A stretch of 64,000 nt of DNA, taken from positions 1 through 64,000 of the forward strand of contig JAHZIX010000044.1 in assembly GCA_022601195.1 (NCBI GenBank), written 5' to 3'. The translations under genes and the position numbers were made by a program. This stretch comes from Deltaproteobacteria bacterium. GTDB taxonomy: Bacteria > Acidobacteriota > Thermoanaerobaculia > Multivoradales > JAHZIX01. Position 1 is the first letter of the stretch. Each line of letters begins with the position of its first letter. Under the pieces are notes generated by a model. The model ran no database searches. It was not told the origin of the DNA and saw only the letters and a list, made by a program, of their open reading frames with translations. Positions 18,393 to 27,808 of this stretch are shown here, piece after piece.

Positions 18393-20486
18393 GTGGAAAC
18401 GCTGAACACCCTTCGGATCGGCGACTTCAAGGTCGAGCCCTCGCTCAATCGGCTCTACAAAGGGCACGAGGTGCTCTCGGTCGAGCCCAGAGTGATGGAT
18501 CTGTTGATGTTGCTGGCTGAATCGCCGGGGCAAGTATTTGGTCGTGACGAGATTCTCCAGCGCGTATGGCCTGAAACCAAGGTCCAAGACGATGCCTTGC
18601 GCCGGGTGGTGACTTTGCTTCGGCGGGTGCTCGATGACGACCCGAAGGAACCGCAGTACATCGAGACCATCACCCGTCGTGGCTATCGCTTGGTGGCTCC
18701 TGTTTCGAGTCCAGATCCAAAGCCGAGTCCAGACCCGAAGCCGACCGACTCGGCCACGAGTAGAACGCCTCGGCTGTCGAGAAGCGTCCTGCTGCTCGTC
18801 GGCCTCTTTCTGCTGGTGGGCTTCAGTGTTGCTAGGGGCCGGTTGGCCGGGTTGGCCGAGCGCGAAGTCGCGCCCAACATGCAACCCGACCTTCGCCCCC
18901 TGACCAGCCTCCCGGGCCACGAGTCAGAGCCGGCGTTTTCGGCGGACGGCAACAGCGTTGCCTTCATCCACGAGCAAGGTGGCAAGAGCACATTGATGGT
19001 GAAGGGCATCCGAGACGGTGAGGCCCGGCAGATCTTGCAGCGGCCTCGGCTGACATCACCCACTTGGTCCCCGGGCGGGGATCGCGTGTTGGTGGCGGCC
19101 TGGGGCAGCGGCTGCGAGATCCTTTCCGCGAAGGTCCACGACCCGTCGACGGTACAAAGCCTGTACTCCTGCAGCGAAGGGGAGCGCTTGGATACGGTCC
19201 TCCAGCCCGACGATGAAACGCTGATTTTCAGCCGCCGGCCCGCGCGGTTCGGCTCTCCTTGGAGGGTGCATCGTTACGATCTCATCACCCAAGAGAGCAC
19301 CCAGCTGACCCTTCCTGCCGAGCCGGGAAACGGCGACGTCTTCCTAGCACTGTCCACGGATCGTCAAAAGATTGCGGTTATCCGTCATTTGATTGGCGAG
19401 GGTTCGAAGCTGCTAATTCTCGACTGGGCCTCGGGAGCCCAGAAAGTGATCGATCATTTTCCCGACACCAGCTGGCACGTTTCCTGGTCTCCAGACGCGA
19501 AGTCGCTTGTCTTCGCCGCCGAAACCGGCCTCTTCCGTCTCGACCTGGAAGGCGGCACGACGCAGCGGCTGATCTCTAGCCCGCGAGACTTGCGCCAACC
19601 GTCGGTCAGCCCGGTGGGTCATCGAGTGGCGGTGGTGGATCAGCGTCTCCTCGCGAATATTGTGAGACAGCCGAACCCCCTCGTCGGCCCCGACGTCGAG
19701 TCCGAGGTCGTCGCCTCGTCTACGCGGGTGGAATTCATGCCTCGCTTCGGACCGAACGGGGATCGGCTGGCGTTCATCTCCGGGCGTTCCGGACGTTCCG
19801 AGATCTGGGTGTCTCGACCCGACGGTGAGCTCGATCGTCTCTTCGGGCTCGATCTTCCCAACCACATCCATTCCTTCCTGTGGTCCCCCATGGGGGATCG
19901 GATCGCGGTCTCCGATCATCGGGCGCGGCTCATGATCGTCGACGTCGCCACTGGCGACTCCGAGTTCGTTCCCGGGTCGCCATTCAGTGGCGGGCTCCTC
20001 GACTGGTCGGCCGATGGCTCGTCCATCTACCGTCTCGAGATCACCGACGGCTCGCCCGAGGTCTGGAAAGTCGGGCTAGACGACGGAAGTCGACGGCAGA
20101 TCACTCGCTGCGGAGCCAAGGCCGCACAGGAATCGCCGGATGGACGTTCCCTCTACGTGACGCGTCAGTACACGCCTGGGTTATGGCGGGTCGAGCTAGA
20201 GGGTGACGGCCGACCGACGAAAATTCTTGACGACGTGGCTTGGTACACCTGGATGTCGAGCGATCGTGGCATCTACAGCTTTGAGGCGACGTTGGCCCAG
20301 ACCGGGATCTACTTCCGGGAATCGGTCGTAGGAGAACCGGTCCTTGTGCTTCCGCTGCCGGCGCTGAAGCTCGACTTTTCGGTTTCGAATGACCACCGGT
20401 GGCTCGCCTACGCCCAGGCTATCCCGCCGGAAGGCGACATCATACTCATCGAGGACCTATCGGAGCCGGTAGGACTCGGCTTATAA
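18393..20486 (+). CDS. CadC/ToxR-like one-component regulator with TolB-type propeller sensor
   Basis: The product has 697 residues and starts at GTG 18393; the DNA-binding domain begins a few residues later, so little room exists for another start. Residues about 5-105 form an OmpR/PhoB-type winged helix (LRIGDFKVEP, VEPRVMDLLMLLAESPG, VVTLLRRVL and RRGYRLVAPV). A Pro-rich linker and one membrane helix (SVLLLVGLFLLVGFSVA, about 130-147) follow. The rest is a periplasmic WD40/TolB-like propeller with repeated S.DG..VAF, SPDAKSLVF and LSTDRQKIAVI motifs. No receiver domain is present, so the signal is presumably sensed directly by the propeller. The product is placed to control the divergent PQQ-esterase gene; that link is inference. 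Confidence 0.85.
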   Translation: METLNTLRIGDFKVEPSLNRLYKGHEVLSVEPRVMDLLMLLAESPGQVFGRDEILQRVWPETKVQDDALRRVVTLLRRVLDDDPKEPQYIETITRRGYRLVAPVSSPDPKPSPDPKPTDSATSRTPRLSRSVLLLVGLFLLVGFSVARGRLAGLAEREVAPNMQPDLRPLTSLPGHESEPAFSADGNSVAFIHEQGGKSTLMVKGIRDGEARQILQRPRLTSPTWSPGGDRVLVAAWGSGCEILSAKVHDPSTVQSLYSCSEGERLDTVLQPDDETLIFSRRPARFGSPWRVHRYDLITQESTQLTLPAEPGNGDVFLALSTDRQKIAVIRHLIGEGSKLLILDWASGAQKVIDHFPDTSWHVSWSPDAKSLVFAAETGLFRLDLEGGTTQRLISSPRDLRQPSVSPVGHRVAVVDQRLLANIVRQPNPLVGPDVESEVVASSTRVEFMPRFGPNGDRLAFISGRSGRSEIWVSRPDGELDRLFGLDLPNHIHSFLWSPMGDRIAVSDHRARLMIVDVATGDSEFVPGSPFSGGLLDWSADGSSIYRLEITDGSPEVWKVGLDDGSRRQITRCGAKAAQESPDGRSLYVTRQYTPGLWRVELEGDGRPTKILDDVAWYTWMSSDRGIYSFEATLAQTGIYFRESVVGEPVLVLPLPALKLDFSVSNDHRWLAYAQAIPPEGDIILIEDLSEPVGLGL

Positions 20487-21271
20487 CTTGAGACGCCCTC
20501 GCCCGTCCTGTATGTCTGTCACTCATCCGCCAGGATGAGATAGGGCGCCTACTAGGCTTTCTCCTGAGAGGACCCGCACCGTCGCCGGTGCTTGGCCACA
20601 ACCCTCTGCCATTCAGGCCGGACCCCGGTCACGGTGCAAGTATTGAAAGGAGGGAACTTAGCGCTTCTCGTCACTCAGGGACGAGCCTTCTGAAGGCCAC
20701 CGCGCCTCGACATGCGGGGAATGATTCGGGCCGGCATTGGTCTGAGTGAAGAAGTTCTCACCTAGGTTCCGAGGCTATGCCGGCGTCACCCATTGCGGTG
20801 AGCCGATGCGCTGCCGCTGGCCAGCGCCGCCATGTTCAAAAGCAGGCACACCGAGGTGACGTTCGCGTGCAGCGACCGTCGATGGGTCGAAGCTGCCACC
20901 TCCGAAGGAAGGGCAAGCTTTGACCCGGTCGTAGCTGGATGAAGCTTGGCTGCGCTGATCGTTGAAACTCTGACCCCATCATCGGTATCGCATCTTGGAT
21001 GCCTCGCCATGGAGCAGCACGCCGGCTGCTCAGTCGTGCGCCCGCGCCGGATCTGGTGGATTCGACCAACCCAAAGACAACCACCTGAGAGAGCGGACCA
21101 GCGTGAAGAACACGTGGTTTTCCCTCAGCCGTGGAAGCCGCAGAGCATAACGATGGAGATTCGCTTCATGAACCACCTGGCTGCGCTGGGATCTCTCCGA
21201 TCAATGCCGCCGCGTCTGCCCTCTCCACCTGAAAGCTGGAGCGACGAGGGAGAGGCGGCAGCCTTGGATCG
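20487..21271. other. Long intergenic region with one solo comM-like repeat
   Basis: No gene is supported. Apart from the repeat at 20577-20663 I see only weak inverted repeats, such as CTCCA-GCTTTCAGG-TGGAG (minus-strand reading) near 21216-21240, which may help end transcription of the TonB receptor gene. Short frames here have no family-like sequence. Confidence 0.5.
20577..20663 (+). repeat. ComM-P-loop-like repeat, solo copy L2
   Basis: The head (20577-20602) is identical to the head of R1 at 10934-10959, while the tail (20610-20663) is left-type and close to L1 (GGCCGGACCCCGGTCACGGT). It reads as GHNPLPFRPDPGHGASIERR. No TA module is beside it, so it is the only copy without a neighbouring module or module relic. 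Confidence 0.7.
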
Positions 21272-23476
21272 TTAGAACGAGTACGACGCCGAGACGCGGA
21301 ACCTACGCGGCGAGCCGGGCTCGACCCAGACGTCCGCGAAAGAATTGGTGAAGAACGTCTCGTCGAAAAGGTTGTCAACGTCCAGACGGAGGTTGATCCC
21401 TTCGACGGGCTCAATCTCTCCGAAGAGTCGAACTGTCGTGTAGCTCGGTAGGGTGAAGTCAAAAGCAACCCACCCATTCCGCTCGTCTGTATAGAGAACG
21501 CCGCCACCCAACCGGGCCGGCATGGAGCCCACCGTTAGGCCTTTGCTGACTTGCAGGTTGATCTGATGTTCCGGCGTGTTGATCAGGGGATCGCCGACCT
21601 CAATCAAACCGCCAAAACCGTCAACGTCCGGATTGCTGTTCGTGAAGACGGCATCCGTATAGGCGTACGAGAACCACAGATTGAAGTCGTTGGCGAAACG
21701 CAAATTCGCGTCCAGCTCCAAGCCGGTGCTCTCGGCCGTCCCCGCAGGGAGAGAAAAGAAGCCTGCAGCCACAGCTTCGGGCCGATCGTCGTTGACGAGA
21801 AAATTGCTTTGCTTGACCTCGAATAGCGTAACGCCGAGGGAACCGGAGACGGTGTTGGAGAATTGCCCCAGATCCAATTTGGCCCCCAGCTCAGTGGACT
21901 TGGTGAGGTTGGGCTCGAATTGGTTGCCCTGAAAGTCGGACCCCGTTTGTTGGCGAAAGCCCTCGCCATAGGACCCGTAGATCGTGACACCGTCATGGAC
22001 ACGGTAGTTCGCTCCAAACTGCGGAGAGACCCGATCATCGGACGTCGTTACAGTGGTCGCGGGATTGGCCCGCAGATTCGTGAGGTCCTGCTCGAAGTTA
22101 TCAAAGCGCGCGCCGATCCGAATCTGAAACTTGTCGGTGATCGAGATCTGATCCTGGATGTAGAAGCCTGTGCCTGTCAGCACCTCATTGCGATCGGTAT
22201 TCGGCCCCGGCGTTGGAATCGGAAACAAACCGTAGACGGGATTGAAGACGTCAAGCAGCAGGTAGTCGGCAGGATCGAGGGTGCTGGGGTCCGTGTCCGG
22301 GCCAAAGAATCCGGGCCGAGCGCGCAGAATGAACAGGCTATTGTCGAACTCATCGTGGTCCGCGCCCACGATCAGTCTGTGACGAAGCGAGCCGGTTTTG
22401 AACTCACCGGAAAGCTCGGCTCGCAAAACCGTGTATTCGGATTCGAAGTCACGGAAGCGAAAGAATCGGGAAATCGTCTGCCCGTCGAGGAAGTAGGTTT
22501 GGCGGCCTCCGAAATTCGTTTCCGAAGCGTTCCCTTCAAGGGACGTCTCCCGAAACCCGAAGCCTGCTAGAAGACTCCAGTTCCCGTTTAAGTTGTGCAG
22601 GAACTCGAGCTGATGTCCAACCACCTCGGTCTCGATTGGCCCATCCCCCGGCTCCCCCACGAACGTGTCCCGGGGTGAAAATCCAAACTCCTCGGAAAAG
22701 ATGACCCCACGATCGAAAGGGACCTCCTGGCTCGAGTATTCGAGCTCATAGGTTGCGATGGTGTTGTCCGTCAGGCTCCAGCTTGCCGACGGAAAGAAAC
22801 CGAACCTATTCGTTTCGACCGTCTCCCGAAAGCTCTCCGCATCTTCATAGAACCATACGACGCGTACACCCAGGTCCTTATCCGCACCCAGGACCGCTTG
22901 GTAATCGCCTTCGAGTCGGTACTGATTCCAGCTTCCGACGGTACCTTTGATGAATCCACCCTTTGTGAATCGCGGGCGCTTCGTGACGAGGTTCACGGTG
23001 CCACCCGGCTCACCCCGACCGTAGAGCGCAGATCGTGGCCCTTTGAGAACCTCGACGGACTCGATGCCAACGAGATCTCGTGGTCCACCAAAGCCGCGCC
23101 CCGCGTTAAAGCCGTTCACGAGGAAACCGCTGGGCAGGTTGATGTCACCCGCAAAGCCCCGAACGGAGAAGGCGTTCCAGAGGCCGCCGAAGTTGTTTTG
23201 CCGGGCGACGGAGGCAGAGAGATCGAGGGCGTCGTTGAGGTTCAGCGCACCGACTTCAACCAGCAACTCCTCATCGATGAACTGGTCCGCTGCCGGGATT
23301 TCGATCTCCTCGAAATTGCCTCGGTACGCCTTGCGGTCGCCGACAACGTTGATCACGTCCTCGACGGTCTCGGTTTCGTCTTCTTCGACTTCTTGTGCCA
23401 GTGCCGGTGCGATCGCGATCTCAAGCGTGCTCGCCGTCAGTAGAGCCCAACCCAATATTCTTCTCGTGCGTGTCAT
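21272..23476 (-). CDS. TonB-dependent siderophore-type outer-membrane receptor
   Basis: The product has 734 residues, within the usual range. The ATG at 23476 has AGGGA nine bases upstream and opens a signal peptide ending APALAQ. The plug domain (about 45-170) carries the hallmark segments NLNDALDLSASVARQNNFGG, VEVLKGPRSALYGRGEPGGT and VNLVTKRP of the TIGR01783 siderophore receptor group. The remaining 550 residues are beta-barrel strands and the protein ends in SASYSF, with the expected terminal Phe. It takes up a ferric chelate or similar ligand using TonB; the ligand cannot be read from sequence. It is the last gene of a run with two DUF3526 permeases and an ABC ATPase. Confidence 0.92.
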   Translation of the reverse strand: MTRTRRILGWALLTASTLEIAIAPALAQEVEEDETETVEDVINVVGDRKAYRGNFEEIEIPAADQFIDEELLVEVGALNLNDALDLSASVARQNNFGGLWNAFSVRGFAGDINLPSGFLVNGFNAGRGFGGPRDLVGIESVEVLKGPRSALYGRGEPGGTVNLVTKRPRFTKGGFIKGTVGSWNQYRLEGDYQAVLGADKDLGVRVVWFYEDAESFRETVETNRFGFFPSASWSLTDNTIATYELEYSSQEVPFDRGVIFSEEFGFSPRDTFVGEPGDGPIETEVVGHQLEFLHNLNGNWSLLAGFGFRETSLEGNASETNFGGRQTYFLDGQTISRFFRFRDFESEYTVLRAELSGEFKTGSLRHRLIVGADHDEFDNSLFILRARPGFFGPDTDPSTLDPADYLLLDVFNPVYGLFPIPTPGPNTDRNEVLTGTGFYIQDQISITDKFQIRIGARFDNFEQDLTNLRANPATTVTTSDDRVSPQFGANYRVHDGVTIYGSYGEGFRQQTGSDFQGNQFEPNLTKSTELGAKLDLGQFSNTVSGSLGVTLFEVKQSNFLVNDDRPEAVAAGFFSLPAGTAESTGLELDANLRFANDFNLWFSYAYTDAVFTNSNPDVDGFGGLIEVGDPLINTPEHQINLQVSKGLTVGSMPARLGGGVLYTDERNGWVAFDFTLPSYTTVRLFGEIEPVEGINLRLDVDNLFDETFFTNSFADVWVEPGSPRRFRVSASYSF

Positions 23477-23630
23477 TCGATGGTCCCTCTATTCCCTTGA
23501 GTCGGTCTGTAATCTATTTGGATGTGCAAGCCGATTTCGGCCCGCGGTGATCGCGAAGCCAGGACCACCCGACAACCGGTCGTCGGAAAGCCTCTGGCGA
23601 ATGGGATCCACTTGGAGAATCTGCACAGCG

Positions 23631-24890
23631 TTAGCGCCCTTTGGCTGGTATCTCGAAGTTTGGTCGCTCAGCCAGCGCCGCATCGGTGACCGCCTCGCCC
23701 TTGAACATCGGCGGGTAGTAGAAGGCGCGCAGGTCCGCATGGAACGCACGCACTTCGTCCTCGTATTGAAGTGCAGCCAAGGCGTCCGTACCGGCCATGC
23801 GCTGAAGCGCCCGCTCCAGCTTTGCGGGCGGCGAAAGCCAAGCCAGACGACCGGCCAGTGCATCGCGACGAGCCCTTCCTTCTCGGTAGGCGACGGATAG
23901 CGGCTCAGCGACTTGATCACCCACCTGCTGAAACGCGTAGTACCACTTCCATTCGAAGGTGCCCTCGACCTCGGCGTAGGGTTCCAGGTCCGGATGACGC
24001 TCGACGAAGGGCGTCATGGTCGCTTCTTGAGGAAGGTCCCAGGCATCGTTCACGGCTTCGCGCTGCGTGAGCATGATGTCGCCGCCTTCCGGCACCCCGA
24101 TCGCCGCGTCGACACTGGCCTTGATCGCTGCCGGCGCGACGACAGCAAAGGCGAGCCAAAGACCGATGAGCGCGGTCAAATTGACCGTGGATGTCCAGGT
24201 CCGCGAGTTGACGAAAGCAATGACCGTCCACCAAAACAGGAGATGGGCGAGAAGCGCGAGGCTTGCGGCAAAGAGCTTGGACGCTCCGGCCCCGCTCATG
24301 AAGCCGGCGATCCAGAGCGGAACCAGAAGCACGAAGGTGAGCGCGCCAACGCGCCATGCCGCTCGAGAAAACCAGAGCATCCGCACGTCGGCCGACGTCG
24401 CGCTGAGTAAGTTGTAACGCCCACTCGCCCGCTCCCTGGACCGCAAATCGTGCAACAACATGATGAGGATCAGAGGCGCGATCATGGCGGCGACAAAGGC
24501 GAAGTCGAACCGGCCAGTCAGGGCAAAATCAGGATTGGCGGCGTCGGATTCGTGGATCTGCCCCTCCAACGCCAGCATCCGGACGCGATGCTTCCACGGC
24601 GAAGCGTCCCGTAGCCCAAGGGCGGCAAAAGCGAATTCCTCAGGCGGGTCGTAGGTGAGATGAAACGTGTAGTAGGCCGCACTCCCCCAGTCCTCGCGGT
24701 GTCCCTCCGTAGTGACCGCCCGCTCGATCTCGTCTGCAGCCTTCAAGCGCTCGATCATGTCGCGCTGCGCAGCAATTTCTGTGAGACCGAAGACCACGGC
24801 GAGGCCTGCCGCGGCGCAGCCGATGAGCAGCCAGACCTTCGCTGCCCGATCGCGCCATAGAAACCAGAGCTCGCGTCCAAGCCCACTCAT
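23631..24890 (-). CDS. DUF3526 ABC transporter permease, second subunit
   Basis: The product has 419 residues. The N terminus (MSGLGRELWFLWRDRAAKVW) followed by a membrane helix, a large extracytoplasmic loop of about 120 residues and then five helices is the NosY/DUF3526 pattern. Motif-like stretches include HDLRSRERASGRYNLLSA. It overlaps the upstream permease by ATGA at 24887-24890, so the two are probably translated together and form a heterodimer. The downstream neighbour is the TonB receptor, 154 bases away. Confidence 0.8.
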   Translation of the reverse strand: MSGLGRELWFLWRDRAAKVWLLIGCAAAGLAVVFGLTEIAAQRDMIERLKAADEIERAVTTEGHREDWGSAAYYTFHLTYDPPEEFAFAALGLRDASPWKHRVRMLALEGQIHESDAANPDFALTGRFDFAFVAAMIAPLILIMLLHDLRSRERASGRYNLLSATSADVRMLWFSRAAWRVGALTFVLLVPLWIAGFMSGAGASKLFAASLALLAHLLFWWTVIAFVNSRTWTSTVNLTALIGLWLAFAVVAPAAIKASVDAAIGVPEGGDIMLTQREAVNDAWDLPQEATMTPFVERHPDLEPYAEVEGTFEWKWYYAFQQVGDQVAEPLSVAYREGRARRDALAGRLAWLSPPAKLERALQRMAGTDALAALQYEDEVRAFHADLRAFYYPPMFKGEAVTDAALAERPNFEIPAKGR

Positions 24891-26335
24891 GGCTTTAGCC
24901 TCCTACTGGCGAAAACGCCGACCGCAATGAGAGTCGTGAGCCATACCGTGAGCATGGAAATGGGGGCCTTTGCCGCGCCAAACCGTTCGTCAGCAGTGGC
25001 CGGCTGGAACCGGAACTCGTTGAGTACCGACCAGTTCTCTGGAGAAATGCGGGCCCGGCGGGACGCCTCAGCGCTCTGATTGCGATGGATATCGTCGGCA
25101 TAGGACAGCTCCTCGACATGGCTCTTGTTGAGCCCTTGAACAAAGTCAAAACGAACCGCCTCGGCCTCCCGCAGAAACCTGTGGTGGGTCTCGAGGTCGA
25201 CACCGGCTAGATGGCGTGAGGCCGCGGACACCGCGAGCGTCGGCGACAGCCAGCCGAAGCCATTTGCATGGTGAGATTGGCGAATCTCCAGCGCCATACG
25301 ACGTTCGGCGTACTCATTCATGACCTCTGTGAGATCTGCCTCCGAGGCTTGTGCGACGGCACCCCTGAAATTGATGGGCAGCTCTTCGACACTGTCCACG
25401 TCGTACTCCGCGAGAAGGTTTGCTTTCAAAGCGTTGAAAGCCGGATCGGCAGCATTGTGCCCATCGCCGAGTTTGCGAAGGTCGGCCTTGAGCTGGTAGT
25501 CCGTTTCGAGCTTGCCCGGCGAGGGCTCGGCGGCGCTGGCGGAAGCGACAGCCAATCGCGGCGTGATGAGCGACCAGGAAAGCCAAACGAAGACCAGACA
25601 GCCGAGGACGACTCCGCGCGTGCGTAGAGCGGCAGACATCAGGACAATCAGCGCCGACCACACCAGTAGGTACGCGCCGTAGGCGGCAACCACCGCCAGC
25701 GAGACCGAAGCTGCTTCCCCCGATGCCACTCCGATGAGCGACATGATCAGCATCGGCGTAAGCAATGCGGCGCTCAAGGCTGTCAAAGCCAAGACCTTTC
25801 CCGCGTAGAGCGTCACTCCGGACACACCCTGGGCCAGCAGCGGCGCTAGCGTTCTCGCTTCACGCTCCCGGACGAATACGCCGTGGCCAAGGGCAATCAA
25901 AAGAAGCGGAATCAAGACCTTGTAGACGGAGGCCGGCGACAGGGTTTGGAATCCCCCGACGTTCGCGCTGGCCCGGGTGTCCGCGAACATCGCCGTATTC
26001 TGGCGGTGCCCTTCGAGGAAAATGGACTGCCCGGTCACCGAGTCGACGCCTGGGTCGATGATGGCGAGAGGTGGGGGCGTACGAAAGACGTAGTGTCCAT
26101 AGTGGACCATGCGATGCGGATGGCGAGCTGGCTGCGACAGGAACGTCTCTTCTGCAACCTCTTGTTGGTGTGCCCGTTCCTGGCGCTCTTCGGTGAAGCG
26201 GACTGCTGTCAGAACACTCGTCGCGGCGATGATGAGCACGACGGCGAGAAGTGCCGCAATCGCGGACTTCGAGCGCATCCACAGCCGCCATTCCGCAGTG
26301 GCAATCGTAGAGACCCTACTCGAGCCCCAGCTCAA
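24887..26335 (-). CDS. DUF3526 ABC transporter permease, first subunit
   Basis: The product has 482 residues. The N terminus VSTIATAEWRLWMRSKSAIA matches the family start; the best start is TTG at 26335, overlapping the TGA of the ATPase gene. It has a first membrane helix, a long outer loop (about 50-160) and then helices including VFVREREARTLAPLLAQGVS, the conserved ER.. loop that contacts the ATPase. It works with the next permease and the ATPase. The exported or imported substrate is unknown. Confidence 0.8.
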   Translation of the reverse strand: MSWGSSRVSTIATAEWRLWMRSKSAIAALLAVVLIIAATSVLTAVRFTEERQERAHQQEVAEETFLSQPARHPHRMVHYGHYVFRTPPPLAIIDPGVDSVTGQSIFLEGHRQNTAMFADTRASANVGGFQTLSPASVYKVLIPLLLIALGHGVFVREREARTLAPLLAQGVSGVTLYAGKVLALTALSAALLTPMLIMSLIGVASGEAASVSLAVVAAYGAYLLVWSALIVLMSAALRTRGVVLGCLVFVWLSWSLITPRLAVASASAAEPSPGKLETDYQLKADLRKLGDGHNAADPAFNALKANLLAEYDVDSVEELPINFRGAVAQASEADLTEVMNEYAERRMALEIRQSHHANGFGWLSPTLAVSAASRHLAGVDLETHHRFLREAEAVRFDFVQGLNKSHVEELSYADDIHRNQSAEASRRARISPENWSVLNEFRFQPATADERFGAAKAPISMLTVWLTTLIAVGVFASRRLKP

Positions 26336-27051
26336 GCTACCGTCCTCCCGGCGAAGGCTGCATGTACCGCCTCGGTATCGATCCGGCCTTCTGCAGGTCG
26401 CTCGAAGCCCCCAACCAACTCGCCCTTGCGAAGAAGTCCGATGCGATCGGCGACCTGGCAGGCGCCGTAGACATCATGGGTCACCATCAGGATCGCTCGA
26501 TCATCGTCCGCTAGCGATCGAACGAGGGTGTTGAACTCGTCAATGGCGACCGGATCGAGCCCCGACGTCGGCTCGTCGAGCAGCAGGATGGGGGTGTCCC
26601 GCAACAGCGCCAGGGCGATCGCCACTTTCTGGCGCATGCCTTTGGAGTAGGAACCGAGCCTCTTGTCTCGTGCCTCCGGCTGGAGGCCGACGCGGTCGAG
26701 CGCTCGATCCACCGCCGCCCGGTCGGCCGCCGCTTTGGCCAGTGAGAGAAAGTAGGCGAGGTTCTCATGGGCGCTCAGGTGCTCATAGAGCGTCGCGGCC
26801 TCTGGGAGATAGGCGGTGACGCGACGAGCCGCCGTCAGATCATCGGTCACGGATCGCCCCTGGACCCGAGCGGAGCCGGATTTCGGCGTGAGGAGTCCAA
26901 GAAAGGAAAGCAGCGCCGTGGACTTGCCCGCGCCGTTGCCGCCGAGCAAGGCGTAGACCTCACCGGGCGCGACGCCGAACGAGACGTCTAGGAGGACGGT
27001 CTGCTTTGATCGTTCAACAGTTAGGTTTACGGCTTCCAGTGCTGCAGTCAT
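26332..27051 (-). CDS. ABC transporter ATP-binding protein (NosF/CcmA-like)
   Basis: The product has 239 residues. Walker A is LLGGNGAGKST, the signature is SYSKGMRQKVAIAL, Walker B is ILLLDEPTSGLDP and the switch His lies in VTHDVYGA. A GAGGAGACC ribosome site precedes the ATG. It heads a coupled run with the two DUF3526 permeases. Such NosF-like ATPases often serve copper-site maturation or peptide export; here a siderophore-type receptor is the downstream partner. Confidence 0.9.
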   Translation of the reverse strand: MTAALEAVNLTVERSKQTVLLDVSFGVAPGEVYALLGGNGAGKSTALLSFLGLLTPKSGSARVQGRSVTDDLTAARRVTAYLPEAATLYEHLSAHENLAYFLSLAKAAADRAAVDRALDRVGLQPEARDKRLGSYSKGMRQKVAIALALLRDTPILLLDEPTSGLDPVAIDEFNTLVRSLADDDRAILMVTHDVYGACQVADRIGLLRKGELVGGFERPAEGRIDTEAVHAAFAGRTVA

Positions 27052-27445
27052 TCTGGTCTCCTCTGGGTCAACGGTGGGAAATTCGGGAACTTCGTGACCA
27101 GGTCAACCGTGCACCCACGGCTCGGGCCCTCGGTCTCGAAAGTGTGGTTTCCGACAGAAAGCCCCAAGCGGTAGAACGCGCCATCGGCACGGGGGGCCGC
27201 GCGGAAGCACGTTGAGGCGACGGTGATCAAAGCATCGTCGACCGGCTCTCCGCCGGGCGGGCGAGCGCTCTCCCCCCAGAGAATGGGACAACGAAAACGA
27301 GGACTGGACTTCATCGATCGGACTCCAAGAGAGCTGCAAGTTGGGTATACCTCGGCCGAAAGATCGGTCGAGGTAGAGGCTTCCCGAGCCGTAGCTCGGC
27401 TGAGAAGGATGGGTTTTGCTTGCGGGCGGCGACAGGGCCGCTGGA
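27052..27445. other. Leader region before the ABC genes
   Basis: This 394-base region separates the DUF2946-like gene from the ABC operon. A minus-strand frame runs through it and ends in an ATGA overlap with the ATPase start, but its translation is low-complexity and family-less, so I do not call it. The only clear element is the hairpin at 27351-27374. Confidence 0.4.
27351..27374 (-). promoter_or_regulatory. Hairpin between DUF2946-like gene and ABC operon
   Basis: CCTCGGCCG and CGGTCGAGG form a 9-base stem (one G-U) around AAAGAT. There is no T run, so it could be an RNA attenuator or a protein-binding dyad rather than a simple terminator. Confidence 0.4.
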
Positions 27446-27808
27446 TCAGACGGTGGGGGGCCCGCGCGGAGCGGGTGGCAGGGCGTAGAAAACGGAGACC
27501 ATGAAGTCGTTCGCATCGCGAACAGACCGCGTTACCCTCACCGGTGTTGGCGAGGTTGGCTGCGAGGCGTCCAAGGCTCCGTGGCGTCGCCCGGCCGAGC
27601 AGGCTGGGCACAGCTCGGCTTCGATGGAGGCTGCCGGTTCGACGTGTTCGGTCGTGCCAGGAAGATCGTTGCCGCTAAGGGAGACCGAGCTGGCCTCCTC
27701 ACGGGTGAGCCCGTCGTGGCTGTGCGTCGCGATCACCCCTCCACCGAGGATGAACGCGGCCAACATCAGCCAAGCAGCTGGGGCACTCAGATTCCGGAAC
27801 CTATGCAT
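27446..27808 (-). CDS. Small DUF2946-like exported protein with His/Cys metal-site motifs
   Basis: The product has 120 residues from ATG 27808 (a second ATG at 27844 is possible; neither has a clear ribosome site). It has an N-terminal membrane or signal helix (WLMLAAFILGGGVIA), then HSHDG, a CPACSAG pair of cysteines and a Pro-rich end (PPAPRGPPTV). DUF2946 proteins have this size, a hydrophobic start, CxxC and His residues, and often sit beside TonB receptors and metal genes. A metal-related role with the downstream operon is inference. Confidence 0.55.
   Translation of the reverse strand: MHRFRNLSAPAAWLMLAAFILGGGVIATHSHDGLTREEASSVSLSGNDLPGTTEHVEPAASIEAELCPACSAGRRHGALDASQPTSPTPVRVTRSVRDANDFMVSVFYALPPAPRGPPTV

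Noticed and set aside
20786..21275. Short frames on both strands between the regulator and the TonB receptor gene
   Set aside because: They overlap one another, have no ribosome sites and their translations match no family that I recognise.
27048..27611. A minus-strand frame ending in an ATGA overlap with the ABC ATPase start
   Set aside because: Its translation is rich in Arg, Pro and Ser with no family or signal, it overlaps the better DUF2946-like frame, and the stop overlap can arise by chance.
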